Assembly: GCF_025566965.1 (NCBI RefSeq)
Contig: NZ_JAOQJL010000001.1
Coordinates: 179,958 to 243,957, forward strand
Reading direction: 5' to 3'
Length of the DNA: 64,000 nt
Origin: Blautia_A ammoniilytica
GTDB taxonomy: Bacteria > Bacillota > Clostridia > Lachnospirales > Lachnospiraceae
In this document: positions 1 to 8,503 of the stretch, piece by piece
Layout: each line of letters opens with the position of its first letter
Position numbering within the stretch: the first letter of the stretch is position 1
Program-made: the position numbers and the translations under genes
The notes under the pieces: generated by a model
What the model was told of the DNA's origin: nothing
The model's database searches: none
Seen by the model: only the letters and a program-made list of their open reading frames with translations

Positions 1-1392
1 ATGAGGATGAGCTTTCGACAGAAGTTTATCGGTGATAAAGCCTTTTATAAAATGGTTTTGGCTGTAGCGGTGCCTATTATGATCCAGAATGGGATCACGA
101 ATTTTGTGAGTATGCTGGATAATATTATGATCGGCCGGGTAGGGACGGAGCCGATGTCAGGGGCAGCGATTGTGAATCAGCTGCTCTTTGTTTATAATTT
201 GTGCATTTTTGGCGGTGTTTCCGGGGCCGGTATATTTACGGCTCAGTATTTTGGACAGAAAGACCATGAGGGTGTACGGCAGACATTCCGGTATAAGCTG
301 TGGCTGGCAATTGGATTGACTGTGATTACATTTTGCCTTTTTATCACCTGCGGCAGTTCTCTGATCGGTATGTACCTGAATGGAGAGGGGACAGCCCAGG
401 CGCTGGCAGCAACCAAGGGATATGGCCTTGATTATCTTAGAATCATGCTGTTCGGACTTCCTGCTTTTATGATGGTACAGATATATTCCAGTACCCTTCG
501 TGAATGTGGTGAGACAGTGCTGCCTATGAAAGCCGGTGTAACTGCAGTCGTTGTAAATCTTGTATTTAATTATTTTCTGATCTATGGTAAATTTTTCTTC
601 CCAAAACTGGGAGTAGAGGGAGCAGCCATTGCTACCGTACTTTCCAGATATGTGGAGGTTGCCATTGTGATCGGATGGACCCATACACATCAAGAGAGAG
701 CACCTTTTGCAAAAGGTCTGTACAGTACACTGAAGGTGCCTGCTGTTCTTACTAAGAAGATCCTGGTCAAGGGAACACCGCTTCTTCTGAATGAAACCTT
801 GTGGGCCGGTGCAATGGCTATGCTGGCGCAATGTTATTCTTTGCGAGGATTGAATGTGGTGGCTGCGCAGAATATCTCCAATACCATAAATAATGTATTT
901 AACATTGTATTTATTGCTCTGGGAGATTCAGTTGCCATTGTAGTAGGACAGCTTCTGGGAGCCGGGGATATGAAAAAAGCCAGGGATACAGACAACAAGA
1001 TGATCGCTTTTTCAGTATTCTGCTGTACTGGGGTTGCCCTTTTAATGTTGGTGCTGGCACCATTTTTTCCAAGGCTTTATAATACAAACCAGGAAGCAAG
1101 GGGGCTGGCTGTACAGTTTATTATGGTAATGGCTGTATTTATGCCAGCCAACGCCTTTTTGCATGCAGCCTATTTTACGTTGCGTTCCGGTGGCAAGACC
1201 ATCATCACTTTCTTTTTTGATAGTGTATTCGTATGGTGCATCAGCGTTCCTATCGCTTATGTGCTCAGCCGGTATACCCAGCTGCCCATCATCGGGATTT
1301 TTGCAGCAGTGCAGACTGCAGATCTGTTGAAGTGCGTAGTAGGATATGCACTTGTGAAAAAAGGAGTCTGGCTGCAGAATATTGTTTCATAA
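1..1392 (+). CDS. MATE family multidrug/sodium antiporter
   Basis: Predicted multidrug and toxin extrusion exporter in the cytoplasmic membrane, using a Na+ or H+ gradient to expel cationic drugs or metabolites. The 463-residue protein is the usual MATE length. It has about twelve hydrophobic segments in two similar halves, and the N-terminal half holds the family-type stretch VPIMIQNGITNFVSMLDNIM followed by GRVG. The first base of the window is the A of an ATG and a second ATG follows at 7, so the ribosome-binding site and exact start cannot be judged; the length suggests little or nothing is missing. The gene ends before a strong promoter at 1416 and is therefore probably not cotranscribed with the next gene. 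The substrate is not predictable. Confidence 0.9.
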   Translation: MRMSFRQKFIGDKAFYKMVLAVAVPIMIQNGITNFVSMLDNIMIGRVGTEPMSGAAIVNQLLFVYNLCIFGGVSGAGIFTAQYFGQKDHEGVRQTFRYKLWLAIGLTVITFCLFITCGSSLIGMYLNGEGTAQALAATKGYGLDYLRIMLFGLPAFMMVQIYSSTLRECGETVLPMKAGVTAVVVNLVFNYFLIYGKFFFPKLGVEGAAIATVLSRYVEVAIVIGWTHTHQERAPFAKGLYSTLKVPAVLTKKILVKGTPLLLNETLWAGAMAMLAQCYSLRGLNVVAAQNISNTINNVFNIVFIALGDSVAIVVGQLLGAGDMKKARDTDNKMIAFSVFCCTGVALLMLVLAPFFPRLYNTNQEARGLAVQFIMVMAVFMPANAFLHAAYFTLRSGGKTIITFFFDSVFVWCISVPIAYVLSRYTQLPIIGIFAAVQTADLLKCVVGYALVKKGVWLQNIVS

Positions 1393-1415
1393 CAGGCATT
1401 CTTGAATTTTTTTTC

Positions 1416-1444
1416 TTGACAGAAGAATATGCTTGATGTAATAT
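1416..1444 (+). promoter_or_regulatory. sigma-A promoter of the NiCo riboswitch/CDF transcript
   Basis: TTGACA at 1416-1421 and TAATAT at 1439-1444 with a 17-bp spacer. Transcription would start near 1451, about 60 bases before the riboswitch aptamer. Confidence 0.8.
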
Positions 1445-1508
1445 TATCTAAATCTCTTTGCACTGCATTACATTCTTATTGAGAAACAGAATGCGAGATC
1501 AACAGTAC

Positions 1509-1600
1509 AAACTGAGCAGGCGATGCCGATTCTGGCATGGGGCCGGGCTGCATAAAGCGGCAGCGGATGTGAGACTTATTGCACATCTGTGGGACAGTGT
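1509..1600 (+). promoter_or_regulatory. NiCo riboswitch aptamer (Ni2+/Co2+ sensing)
   Basis: The leader carries the conserved NiCo blocks in order: ACTGAGCAGGCGATG (1511-1525), a CAT closing that arm, GCCGGGCTGC (1542-1551), a GCGGCA block (1557-1562), and CATCTGTGGGACAGT (from 1584). This matches the four-way-junction class from memory of the crystallised Erysipelotrichaceae example. The outer P1 helix is weak by eye. It lies upstream of a cation-efflux gene, the classical context of the class. The 3' part of the aptamer is shared with a terminator stem, so metal binding should favour read-through. Confidence 0.92.
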
Positions 1601-1625
1601 ATGTTCCGCAGGTGTGTTTTTTATT
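1582..1625 (+). terminator. Riboswitch-controlled intrinsic terminator
   Basis: The arm at 1582-1594 pairs over 13 bp (including G-U pairs) with 1604-1616, around a nine-base loop, and a T-rich run starts at 1617. The 5' arm is part of the conserved 3' section of the aptamer, so terminator and ligand-bound aptamer exclude one another. This predicts transcription ON with Ni2+ or Co2+. Confidence 0.88.
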
Positions 1626-1717
1626 TTAAAAGGAATGACAGATCTGTGGATGCGCTGCGTGGTTTAATGTATGTGCCATAACGAGAGACCATTTTGTATT
1701 GCTTAGGAGGTCTTATT

Positions 1718-2629
1718 ATGGAACAGGAAAACAAAGAAAATGGAAGCCAAACTCAACAGAAGATTGCTATGAGAGTTTCCGGAGTAAGTATTACAGTGAA
1801 CCTGGTTTTATCCTTGTTTAAACTTCTTGCAGGTATTCTGGCTCATTCAGGAGCTATGCTTTCAGATGCAGTACATTCTGCATCTGATGTGATCAGTACG
1901 ATCGTGGTGATCATTGGAGTGAAGCTTTCCGGTAAGAAGTCAGATGCAGAGCATCAGTACGGCCATGAAAGGCTGGAATGTGTGTCTGCGATTATTCTGG
2001 CAGGACTGCTTTTTGCCACAGGTGTGGGGATCGGCATGAGTGGGATAAAGAGCATTCTTGCTGGCTCCAAAGGGCAGAAGATAATGGAGCCGGGACTTCT
2101 TGCCCTGATAGCTGCAGTTGTTTCCATAGTGACGAAGGAGTGGATGTTTTGGTATACCAGAGCAGCGGCGAAAAAGATAAGTTCCGGTGCACTGATGGCT
2201 GATGCATGGCATCATCGTTCCGATGCCCTGTCCTCTGTTGGATCTTTTGTTGGTATATTAGGCGCAAGGCTTGGCTGTCCTATTATGGATCCTATCGCCA
2301 GCGTGGTGATCTGTATTTTCATTTTGAAAGCAGCAATTGATATTTTTAAGGATGCCATAGACAGGATGGTAGATCATTCCTGTGATGAGGAGACAGAAGA
2401 CAAGATGCGTCAGGCTGTTCTGGAAGTACCAGGGGTAAAGGGGGTAGATGTTCTTCAGACCAGGCTCTTTGGATCCAAAATATATGTAGATCTGGAGATC
2501 TCTGCAGATGGGCAGCAGAGTCTGAATGATGCCCATGCCATTGCAGAAAGAGTACATCACATGATCGAGAATACCTTCCAGGATGTAAAACACTGTATGG
2601 TACACGTAAACCCATATACAGGTAAATAA
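1718..2629 (+). CDS. Cation diffusion facilitator (CDF) metal exporter, probably Ni/Co
   Basis: CDF family efflux protein that exchanges a cytosolic divalent cation for protons at the membrane. The 303-residue chain has six hydrophobic segments. It carries the two paired metal-site signatures, DAVHSASD in TM2 and DAWHHRSD in TM5, plus a His-rich loop piece EHQYGHER and a C-terminal ferredoxin-like cytoplasmic domain ending HCMVHVNPYTGK. The ATG at 1718 is chosen because AGGAGG at 1705-1710 lies 7 bases before it. The NiCo riboswitch upstream makes nickel or cobalt the likely substrate, which CDF motifs alone could not show. A terminator shared with the convergent next gene follows. Confidence 0.93.
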   Translation: MEQENKENGSQTQQKIAMRVSGVSITVNLVLSLFKLLAGILAHSGAMLSDAVHSASDVISTIVVIIGVKLSGKKSDAEHQYGHERLECVSAIILAGLLFATGVGIGMSGIKSILAGSKGQKIMEPGLLALIAAVVSIVTKEWMFWYTRAAAKKISSGALMADAWHHRSDALSSVGSFVGILGARLGCPIMDPIASVVICIFILKAAIDIFKDAIDRMVDHSCDEETEDKMRQAVLEVPGVKGVDVLQTRLFGSKIYVDLEISADGQQSLNDAHAIAERVHHMIENTFQDVKHCMVHVNPYTGK

Positions 2630-2643
2630 ATAACAAATAACCA

Positions 2644-2712
2644 AAATAACCATTGAAAAAGCTGCAGAACTGATAATGTTCAGTTTAACTACACTTTGTT
2701 CAATGGTTATTT
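2644..2712. terminator. Bidirectional terminator between convergent genes
   Basis: Inverted repeat of 14 bp, AAATAACCATTGAA at 2644-2657 against TTCAATGGTTATTT at 2699-2712, with a smaller hairpin (AACTGA/TCAGTT) inside. A- and T-rich flanks let it act for both the CDF gene and the minus-strand gene that follows. Confidence 0.7.
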
Positions 2713-2735
2713 CATTTCATTCTCTTATTCTGATT

Positions 2736-4592
2736 TTATTCTAATTTCAGGCCGCAGATCCTGCAGTCCCGGGTTCCCACAACCATATAATCATTGTATA
2801 TAGCTGGTGATGCTTCGATCGCTCCACTGGAAATTTCATTCTCATCCAGAAGCTTTCCGGAATTTCCATCCAGAAGATAAGCCTTTCCACCACAACTGCA
2901 ATAAAGCACCTTACCGGAACCATCGGAATTGTATACACATACAGGAGAAGACCAGGCATAATATGCTTTATGCTCCCACTTGACTTCACCGGTCTTTTTA
3001 TCAAGACAAGCCAGTACACCATCATACTGAGCACCGGTTTTGGCTACGGTTACATAAATATAGTCAGACAGCTTCTTCTTTCCTAAAGCAATGGTTGACT
3101 GTACACCACCGGATACACCGTCATCAGAGTAACACTCATAGGAAGTTTTCCATATGATACGGCCGTTCTGTGCATCAATCTTCCAGATCGGTACTTCAGC
3201 AGAGCTGCTGCTTCTCCAGCCTAAACGGAAAGAAGTGCTTACATAAAGGTACAAATGGTCATCTTCTATGGACAACACAGGAGTGGAGTTGGAGTCATCC
3301 AGTGTATCCTGAGCCCAGACAAGCTGAAGCGTATTCAGATCCAGACACATCAGATTGCCCCCATTGTCTGTGACAAAAAGATATCCGCCATATACAGCGG
3401 CACTGTCCTCCATGCCAAGCCAGTAGGACGCAACGCTGGTACGGTTCCCATAATAATGCCATTTTACTATATGATCCGGATTGATGGACAGAGTACCGGC
3501 TTCCTGGTCGTATTGTGTGTTCAGACGGATCAGATAAAGAATCCCGTTTTCGCCAGGATAGATCAGAGTATCTGTGTCTGCATCTACAAGCGGAGAAGAG
3601 TCAAAATAGCTTAATGCTCCCCGCAGGGAAAATGGATCGTTGTTCCCAAAGGTGTACATTACGGAACAATCAAGAAGGTTTACCACAAAGACGCGGGCTG
3701 TACCCTGATTGCTGTCATAACCGGCGCCAACATACAGAATCGGATATCCTCTGGGATCAAGTGCGCCGGAACCTTTAAATGTGAAACCAAGATTCAAAGT
3801 GTCACGGGTCGCTTCTCCGGTTTCCAGATCCAGGAAATATACATACCCATCCATGCAGGCATAGATGACTTCCACAAGATCATCCTTTTCTTTTGCCCAG
3901 TCATACATATTCATGACCTTTTTCACTTTCTTAGGCCATTTCATTATCAACGGCTGTCCGGTCCAGCCACTGCCAGACCAGGTGGCACCATTATAAGTAA
4001 TGGAACTGGTTTTGGCAGACCAAAGACTGGTAAGCTTGTTCTTCTTCATATCAGCAGTTCCATAAACAGGGTTATCGCGGAAATTATTACCCCGGAAGGT
4101 AACAATGCCATCTACATCTGTATATTCGCTGCCTTTTCCAAAAGAAATCTCCTGGTCCGGTTTATAGCTTAACGGATTGGTCAGTGTAGTCCCATCAATA
4201 TTGATCTCTGTAGTCTGTATGTAATTGGAGGGTGCGGTAGACTCAGTGCAGTGGGGAGCAAAAGCTTCCGGCTGCAGCCCTTTGGGAGTATCCCCAGAGC
4301 TGTCCTTGCTATTTTTCTGAGCAGCTTTTGCAGATCTGGCTGAGGGATCCGATGCATGAACAAGGTTCAGACCATCTGGCTTATCCTGAAGCACAGCGGA
4401 AGCTGCAGAAGCAGGATTACTTTTCTGCCAAAGCCGAATGCCCATTAAAACCATAACTGCCAGAACGATCAGAAGACCTTCCGTAAGCAGAAGGGATTTT
4501 GCAAATCTGCCGGAATGCCCGGATTGTTTTCTTTGGTTTTTAGCCTTGCTGTTTTTACCGTTGCCTGGAGAGACTTTTTTTTGTGTTTTCAT
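2736..4592 (-). CDS. Membrane-anchored PQQ-like beta-propeller protein
   Basis: Extracytoplasmic beta-propeller protein of unknown function. The 618-residue product starts with a basic, low-complexity cytoplasmic tail, then one hydrophobic anchor at about residues 34-52 and a Ser/Ala/Lys-rich linker. From about residue 150 on there are PQQ/WD-like blades, seen as repeats of the type DGYVYFLDLETGEA, GGNLMCLDLNTLQLVW, DAQNGRIIWKT and CLDKKTGEVKWEH. No catalytic dehydrogenase residues or cofactor site were recognised, so a scaffold or binding role is as likely as an enzyme. Its own promoter lies upstream (4635-4663). It is separated from the sugar locus by about 80 bp and need not belong to it. 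Confidence 0.8.
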   Translation of the reverse strand: MKTQKKVSPGNGKNSKAKNQRKQSGHSGRFAKSLLLTEGLLIVLAVMVLMGIRLWQKSNPASAASAVLQDKPDGLNLVHASDPSARSAKAAQKNSKDSSGDTPKGLQPEAFAPHCTESTAPSNYIQTTEINIDGTTLTNPLSYKPDQEISFGKGSEYTDVDGIVTFRGNNFRDNPVYGTADMKKNKLTSLWSAKTSSITYNGATWSGSGWTGQPLIMKWPKKVKKVMNMYDWAKEKDDLVEVIYACMDGYVYFLDLETGEATRDTLNLGFTFKGSGALDPRGYPILYVGAGYDSNQGTARVFVVNLLDCSVMYTFGNNDPFSLRGALSYFDSSPLVDADTDTLIYPGENGILYLIRLNTQYDQEAGTLSINPDHIVKWHYYGNRTSVASYWLGMEDSAAVYGGYLFVTDNGGNLMCLDLNTLQLVWAQDTLDDSNSTPVLSIEDDHLYLYVSTSFRLGWRSSSSAEVPIWKIDAQNGRIIWKTSYECYSDDGVSGGVQSTIALGKKKLSDYIYVTVAKTGAQYDGVLACLDKKTGEVKWEHKAYYAWSSPVCVYNSDGSGKVLYCSCGGKAYLLDGNSGKLLDENEISSGAIEASPAIYNDYMVVGTRDCRICGLKLE

Positions 4593-4634
4593 TTTATATT
4601 TTTCCTTTTCCCTATAAATAACCTGATAAAATAC

Positions 4635-4663
4635 ATTATACCATCAGGAAAAAGGAAGGGCAA
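4635..4663 (-). promoter_or_regulatory. Promoter of the beta-propeller gene
   Basis: On the minus strand TTGCCC (4663-4658) and TATAAT (4640-4635) are 17 bp apart. The -10 box lies inside a small hairpin, CCTGA/TCAGG, that might also end the upstream minus-strand gene. Confidence 0.6.
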
Positions 4664-4670
4664 GAACTGG

Positions 4671-5729
4671 TTAAAGTAGCAGGTCAATAATCTGCTGTAT
4701 ATTTTCTGAAGTCCCGGTGAAAAACCAGAAATCCAGATCCATATATCCGTTACCGCTGTCTGGGTATCCGAAAGTAGTGCTGGTTGTTTCAAGTTCTGCG
4801 AAACCATCGTCTCTGGTATCGTTCATATAGATAAAAAGAGAACAGCCGGTTTGTCCGGGGGTATCAGAAGGCTCCTTGATATACGGATCAGAAGGATTGT
4901 TGTAATAGTTTCGTATCAGCAGTGTCCATTGATTTTCGGAAAGCTTTAACAGATATCCCACCCTTCCATGAGTCTGATAAGCCTTAAAGCCTATTTTATG
5001 TTCTTCATGGGAATGAACCTTTACTTTGGCAAGCCCATTTTCAAAGGACAGTACATTTCCTGAAGAAGGGGCATAGTAGTCCACATAGTCCAGAGTTTTT
5101 CCGCGATAAGGGATAAGAAAGGTTCCGCCTGGACGTACCTGGAAAAGATTCCAGATTTCCAGAGGCATGGGAGCGTCTGGTGTAAAATCTTCCAGATAGA
5201 TATGCTCCTGAAAACCACAATAGGAAACCTTTGTGACCAGATCGGAAAAAACGCAGGATGCCGAAAGAGGATTTGAGAGCGGACGGATCTGGCGGCGGAT
5301 ATGAAAACGCTTATGTTTCCAACTGGATTCATATAAATCTGCCTGGAGCAGAGAACTAAGTTCTATCAGCCCTGGTGCCTCACTGGAAATATGATAGTCT
5401 GCAGGGTCAATACCGGGTTGTACAGTATAAGATTCCTTAAAGTGTTCCCTGGATTTGGTGAAAAAAGGAAATTCCGGGGCAATCCAGATTCTGTCACCGC
5501 CCATATCCCAGTTTCCTGCATTGAAAAAGTCATCAAAAGAAGGACTTTTAGGATATTTGCTGTTGATCCATGTAAGAGGAACTGAAGAATCCGAAATATA
5601 TGGACCAAAGATGCGACAGCCATCCTCTTGGATCAGCATTTTGTGTCTGGAATCCAGGGAAAATTCACGAAATGTTTTACCACTTTTCTTCAAAAAATTT
5701 TTCAGTTGTTTGATTTCGATTTCACTCAT
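4671..5729 (-). CDS. Putative sugar mutarotase-like protein (DUF6786-type)
   Basis: A 352-residue soluble protein without signal peptide. The stretch GGDRIWIAPEFPFF near residue 80 and the beta-rich remainder, with scattered aromatic residues and motifs such as RIFGPYIS and HGRVGYLLKL, recall the galactose-mutarotase fold and the DUF6786 group. That assignment is from memory and is moderate at best. It is transcribed divergently from the sugar importer operon, and its promoter contains the same palindrome as the importer promoter, so it is almost certainly coregulated. Rhizobial rhamnose operons pair a mutarotase (RhaU) with a DeoR regulator and ABC importer, which fits an anomer-converting role here. 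Substrate and activity are not shown by the sequence. Confidence 0.6.
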   Translation of the reverse strand: MSEIEIKQLKNFLKKSGKTFREFSLDSRHKMLIQEDGCRIFGPYISDSSVPLTWINSKYPKSPSFDDFFNAGNWDMGGDRIWIAPEFPFFTKSREHFKESYTVQPGIDPADYHISSEAPGLIELSSLLQADLYESSWKHKRFHIRRQIRPLSNPLSASCVFSDLVTKVSYCGFQEHIYLEDFTPDAPMPLEIWNLFQVRPGGTFLIPYRGKTLDYVDYYAPSSGNVLSFENGLAKVKVHSHEEHKIGFKAYQTHGRVGYLLKLSENQWTLLIRNYYNNPSDPYIKEPSDTPGQTGCSLFIYMNDTRDDGFAELETTSTTFGYPDSGNGYMDLDFWFFTGTSENIQQIIDLLL

Positions 5730-5780
5730 TGTAATCTTTCACCTCTCTATAACTGGCATAAGCTGTAGATACTATTGTTT

Positions 5781-5809
5781 ATTATAATTAATATAATTGG
5801 AAAAACCAA
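5781..5809 (-). promoter_or_regulatory. Minus-strand promoter of the mutarotase-like gene
   Basis: Read on the minus strand, TTGGTT (5809-5804) and TATAAT (5786-5781) are 17 bp apart. The palindrome at 5796-5810 covers the -35 box, so a repressor bound there should block this promoter. Confidence 0.65.
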
Positions 5810-5810
5810 T
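5796..5810. promoter_or_regulatory. Operator palindrome O1
   Basis: ATTGGAAAAACCAAT, with perfect 5-bp arms around five A bases. It is identical to a second copy 144 bp away. The likely ligand is the DeoR-type repressor encoded in the same cluster; this is inferred from position only. Extra half sites ATTGGAAAA occur at 5836 and 5919. Confidence 0.75.
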
Positions 5811-5932
5811 CTATATATTGAATTATATATAAAAAATTGGAAAATGCAAATAAAAATGCAAAAAACAATATAATTCTCCGATATTAACAAATAAAAAGAT
5901 GCAATTTTATGCAAAAATATTGGAAAAGTATG

Positions 5933-5961
5933 TTGACGCATTGGAAAAACCAATATATAAT
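5933..5961 (+). promoter_or_regulatory. Promoter of the sugar importer/rhamnose-type operon
   Basis: TTGACG at 5933-5938 and TATAAT at 5956-5961 with a 17-bp spacer. The spacer is filled by the operator palindrome at 5940-5954, the classic geometry for steric repression. Confidence 0.85.
5940..5954. promoter_or_regulatory. Operator palindrome O2
   Basis: Second exact copy of ATTGGAAAAACCAAT, lying between the -35 and -10 boxes of the importer promoter. Together with O1 it could allow looping or separate control of the two divergent transcripts. Confidence 0.78.
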
Positions 5962-6012
5962 CAGACTCAAGAAATGAGGCAAGCAAAAACGAAAAATAAT
6001 GGAGGAAGTAAT

Positions 6013-7500
6013 GTGGATGAACCTATTTTGAAAATGCAGGGAATTGAAAAAAGGTTTCCAGGGGTTATAGCACTTCATAATGCTTCATTGAATGTACGGA
6101 AAGGTCAGATTATGGCTTTGCTGGGTGAAAATGGAGCCGGTAAAAGTACATTGATGAAGGTTTTGACAGGCGTTTATAAAAGGGATAGCGGAACCATTGT
6201 CTACAAAGGAAAACAGGTGGAATACCAGAATACCAGACAGGCCATGAATGATGGAATCGCAATTATCCATCAGGAACTTACCTTGATTCCTAAGATGACT
6301 ATTTATGAAAATATTTTTATGGGAAGCGAAAAGACTAAAGGCCTGGGAATTGCAGATAAAAAATACATGATACAGAAAAGCCGGGAACTGCTTCGTATAT
6401 TGAATATGGATTTGAATCCGGAAAAAAGAATTGAAACATTGTCCATTGCCCAGCAACAGATGGTTGAAATCGCAAAAGTGCTTTTATATGATGCACAAGT
6501 GATTGTTATGGACGAACCTACAGATGTGCTTCCAGATGAAGAAGTGGATAGTTTATTCCGGGTACTTGAGGATCTGAAGAAAAGAGGCAAGGCTATTATT
6601 TATATTAGCCACCGTCTGAAAGAAATCTTCCAGATTTGTGACATGGTAACAGTGATGAGGGATGGGGAATTTATTGGGGAGAAGTCGGTAAGTGAGATCA
6701 CCAATGAGTCACTGGTAAGTATGATGGTAGGAAGAAAGCTGGATGAACAGTTTCCACATGTGGAAGTACAAAAGGGGGAAGAAGTTCTGAAGGTGGAGCG
6801 GATTTCCAACGAATATGTGCATAACATTTCTCTTTCTGTACATGCCGGGGAAATCGTAGGGATCGTAGGGCTGGTAGGAGCAGGCCGGACGGAGCTTGCA
6901 AAGACCATATACGGCTGTTATCCATATCAGGAAGGCCAGGTCTGTGTAAAGAACCGGAAAGTGCCGAAAGGCTCCATCAAGCAGGCAATTCATTCAGGGC
7001 TTTATTATATGACAGAAGACAGGAAAAGAGACGGCCTTGTGATGCTTTTGGATGTACGGACAAATATGACATTGTCTTCCCTGAAAAAAATATCCAGGTG
7101 CTTTACTGTATTGAAAAAAACAGAGAAAGAAGCTGCTGAAGATTTTAGGCAGAGAACTAGGGTAAAAACCCCATCCATTTTTCAACTTGTGAGAAATCTG
7201 TCAGGTGGAAACCAACAGAAAGTAATCCTTGCAAAGGCGCTGATGACTGAGCCAGATGTACTGATCCTGGACGAACCTACAAGAGGGATTGACGTAGGAG
7301 CAAAAAAAGAAATATATAACCTGATCAATGAATTGAAAGAAAAGAATAAGGCAATTGTGATCATTTCTTCAGAGATGCCAGAAATCCTGGGAATGAGTGA
7401 CCGGATCATTGTTATGAATGAAGGCTATATCAAGGGGGAATTATCCAGGCAGGAAGCTTCTCAGGAAAAAATCATGCATATGATCCTGGATCAGGCATGA
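6013..7500 (+). CDS. Sugar ABC transporter ATP-binding protein (RbsA/MglA type)
   Basis: ATPase of a ribose/galactose-type ABC importer, with two fused nucleotide-binding domains that energise monosaccharide uptake. The first domain has Walker A GENGAGKST near residue 38, LSIAQQQM in place of a classic signature, and DEPTDVLPDEE as Walker B. The second has the usual degenerate Walker A (VGLVGAGRTE), a good signature LSGGNQQK and DEPTRGIDVG. GTG at 6013 is preferred: GGAGG at 6001-6005 is 7 bases upstream, the resulting length of 495 residues fits the family, and an upstream in-frame ATG at 5899 lies before the promoter. The permease follows after 15 bases. No ribose-specific genes are nearby, so rhamnose or a similar deoxy sugar is the likely substrate. 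Confidence 0.93.
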   Translation: MDEPILKMQGIEKRFPGVIALHNASLNVRKGQIMALLGENGAGKSTLMKVLTGVYKRDSGTIVYKGKQVEYQNTRQAMNDGIAIIHQELTLIPKMTIYENIFMGSEKTKGLGIADKKYMIQKSRELLRILNMDLNPEKRIETLSIAQQQMVEIAKVLLYDAQVIVMDEPTDVLPDEEVDSLFRVLEDLKKRGKAIIYISHRLKEIFQICDMVTVMRDGEFIGEKSVSEITNESLVSMMVGRKLDEQFPHVEVQKGEEVLKVERISNEYVHNISLSVHAGEIVGIVGLVGAGRTELAKTIYGCYPYQEGQVCVKNRKVPKGSIKQAIHSGLYYMTEDRKRDGLVMLLDVRTNMTLSSLKKISRCFTVLKKTEKEAAEDFRQRTRVKTPSIFQLVRNLSGGNQQKVILAKALMTEPDVLILDEPTRGIDVGAKKEIYNLINELKEKNKAIVIISSEMPEILGMSDRIIVMNEGYIKGELSRQEASQEKIMHMILDQA

Positions 7501-7515
7501 GGAAAGGTGTGGAAA

Positions 7516-8481
7516 ATGAGTAAAAGTAAAAAAGAATATATCAAAATATTGGGAAGATACAGAATGTTTCTGATTCTGATTTTTGCAGCAGTGATTCTGG
7601 GAATCATAGAACCAAAGTTTTTAACGGTATCAAACTTTTCCAATATTTTCAAACAGATCGCAACAAATGCCATTCTTGCAGCAGGAATGACCTTTGTAAT
7701 CCTTACAGGAGGAATTGATATTTCAGTAGGAGCAACTCTGGCTTTTGTTGGGGCAGTAACCATAAACATGATTGGAAGCGGTGTGAATCTGGGAATTACC
7801 CTGATTACAGGACTGGCATTTGGAGCGGTGATAGGTGCTTTTAATGGTATTTTCGTATCACAGATGCAGCTTCAGCCAATGATTGTTACATTGGCTACTC
7901 AGTCTATTTTTCGGGGACTTACCTATATCATTACAAAAGGCTCTCCCATTCCACTTGATCTTTCATCCAAAAGTGGGCTGGGATATAAATGGATTTATGG
8001 AGGTCTGATAGCAAATTCAATCCCATTTTCTTTTGTACTGGTATTTCTTGTATACATAGTTTCTTACTATCTGCTAAACAAAGCAACTTATGGAAGACAT
8101 ATTTATGCAGTAGGAGGTAGTGAGGAAGCTGCAAAGCTTTCCGGAATCAATACAAAACTGACAATGATACTGGCATATGTAGCTTGTGGAGTAATGGCGG
8201 CAATTGCTGGGATCATCATATCTGCCAGAGTGGCATCCGCACAGCCTAATGCAGGTGAAACATATGAAATGGATGCAATTGCAGCCGTTGTAATCGGCGG
8301 TACATCATTACGAGGAGGGGAGGGACATGTTGGATTTACCATTATAGGTGCCATTATTATCGGAATGCTGAATAATTTTTTAAATCTGATGGGTGTGGAT
8401 ACCTATTATCAGGTAGTTGTAAAGGGTGTGGTAATTCTTTTGGCAGTATTGGCAGATGCAAAAACGGGGAAAAAGGCATAA
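7516..8481 (+). CDS. Sugar ABC transporter permease (RbsC type)
   Basis: Membrane channel subunit of the importer, probably working as a homodimer with the double ATPase. The 321-residue protein has about ten hydrophobic segments. It carries the BPD_transp_2 family hallmarks LTGGIDISVGATLAFVGAV in the N-terminal half and AAVVIGGTSLRGGEGHVG in the C-terminal half, where the latter couples to the ATPase. ATG at 7516 is preferred over GTG at 7507 because GGAAAGG at 7501-7506 then has normal spacing. It lies between the ATPase and the binding protein, the usual A-C-B order. Confidence 0.93.
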   Translation: MSKSKKEYIKILGRYRMFLILIFAAVILGIIEPKFLTVSNFSNIFKQIATNAILAAGMTFVILTGGIDISVGATLAFVGAVTINMIGSGVNLGITLITGLAFGAVIGAFNGIFVSQMQLQPMIVTLATQSIFRGLTYIITKGSPIPLDLSSKSGLGYKWIYGGLIANSIPFSFVLVFLVYIVSYYLLNKATYGRHIYAVGGSEEAAKLSGINTKLTMILAYVACGVMAAIAGIIISARVASAQPNAGETYEMDAIAAVVIGGTSLRGGEGHVGFTIIGAIIIGMLNNFLNLMGVDTYYQVVVKGVVILLAVLADAKTGKKA

Positions 8482-8503
8482 AAATTTAAAAGGAGAAGGT
8501 ATC

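Noticed and set aside
157..831. Long open frame of 224 codons on the minus strand
   Set aside because: It lies wholly antisense to the MATE gene, has no family resemblance and no ribosome-binding site.
5899..6012. Upstream ATG start for the ABC ATPase at 5899
   Set aside because: It would begin before the -35 box at 5933 and add 38 residues not typical of the family; GTG at 6013 has a good Shine-Dalgarno.
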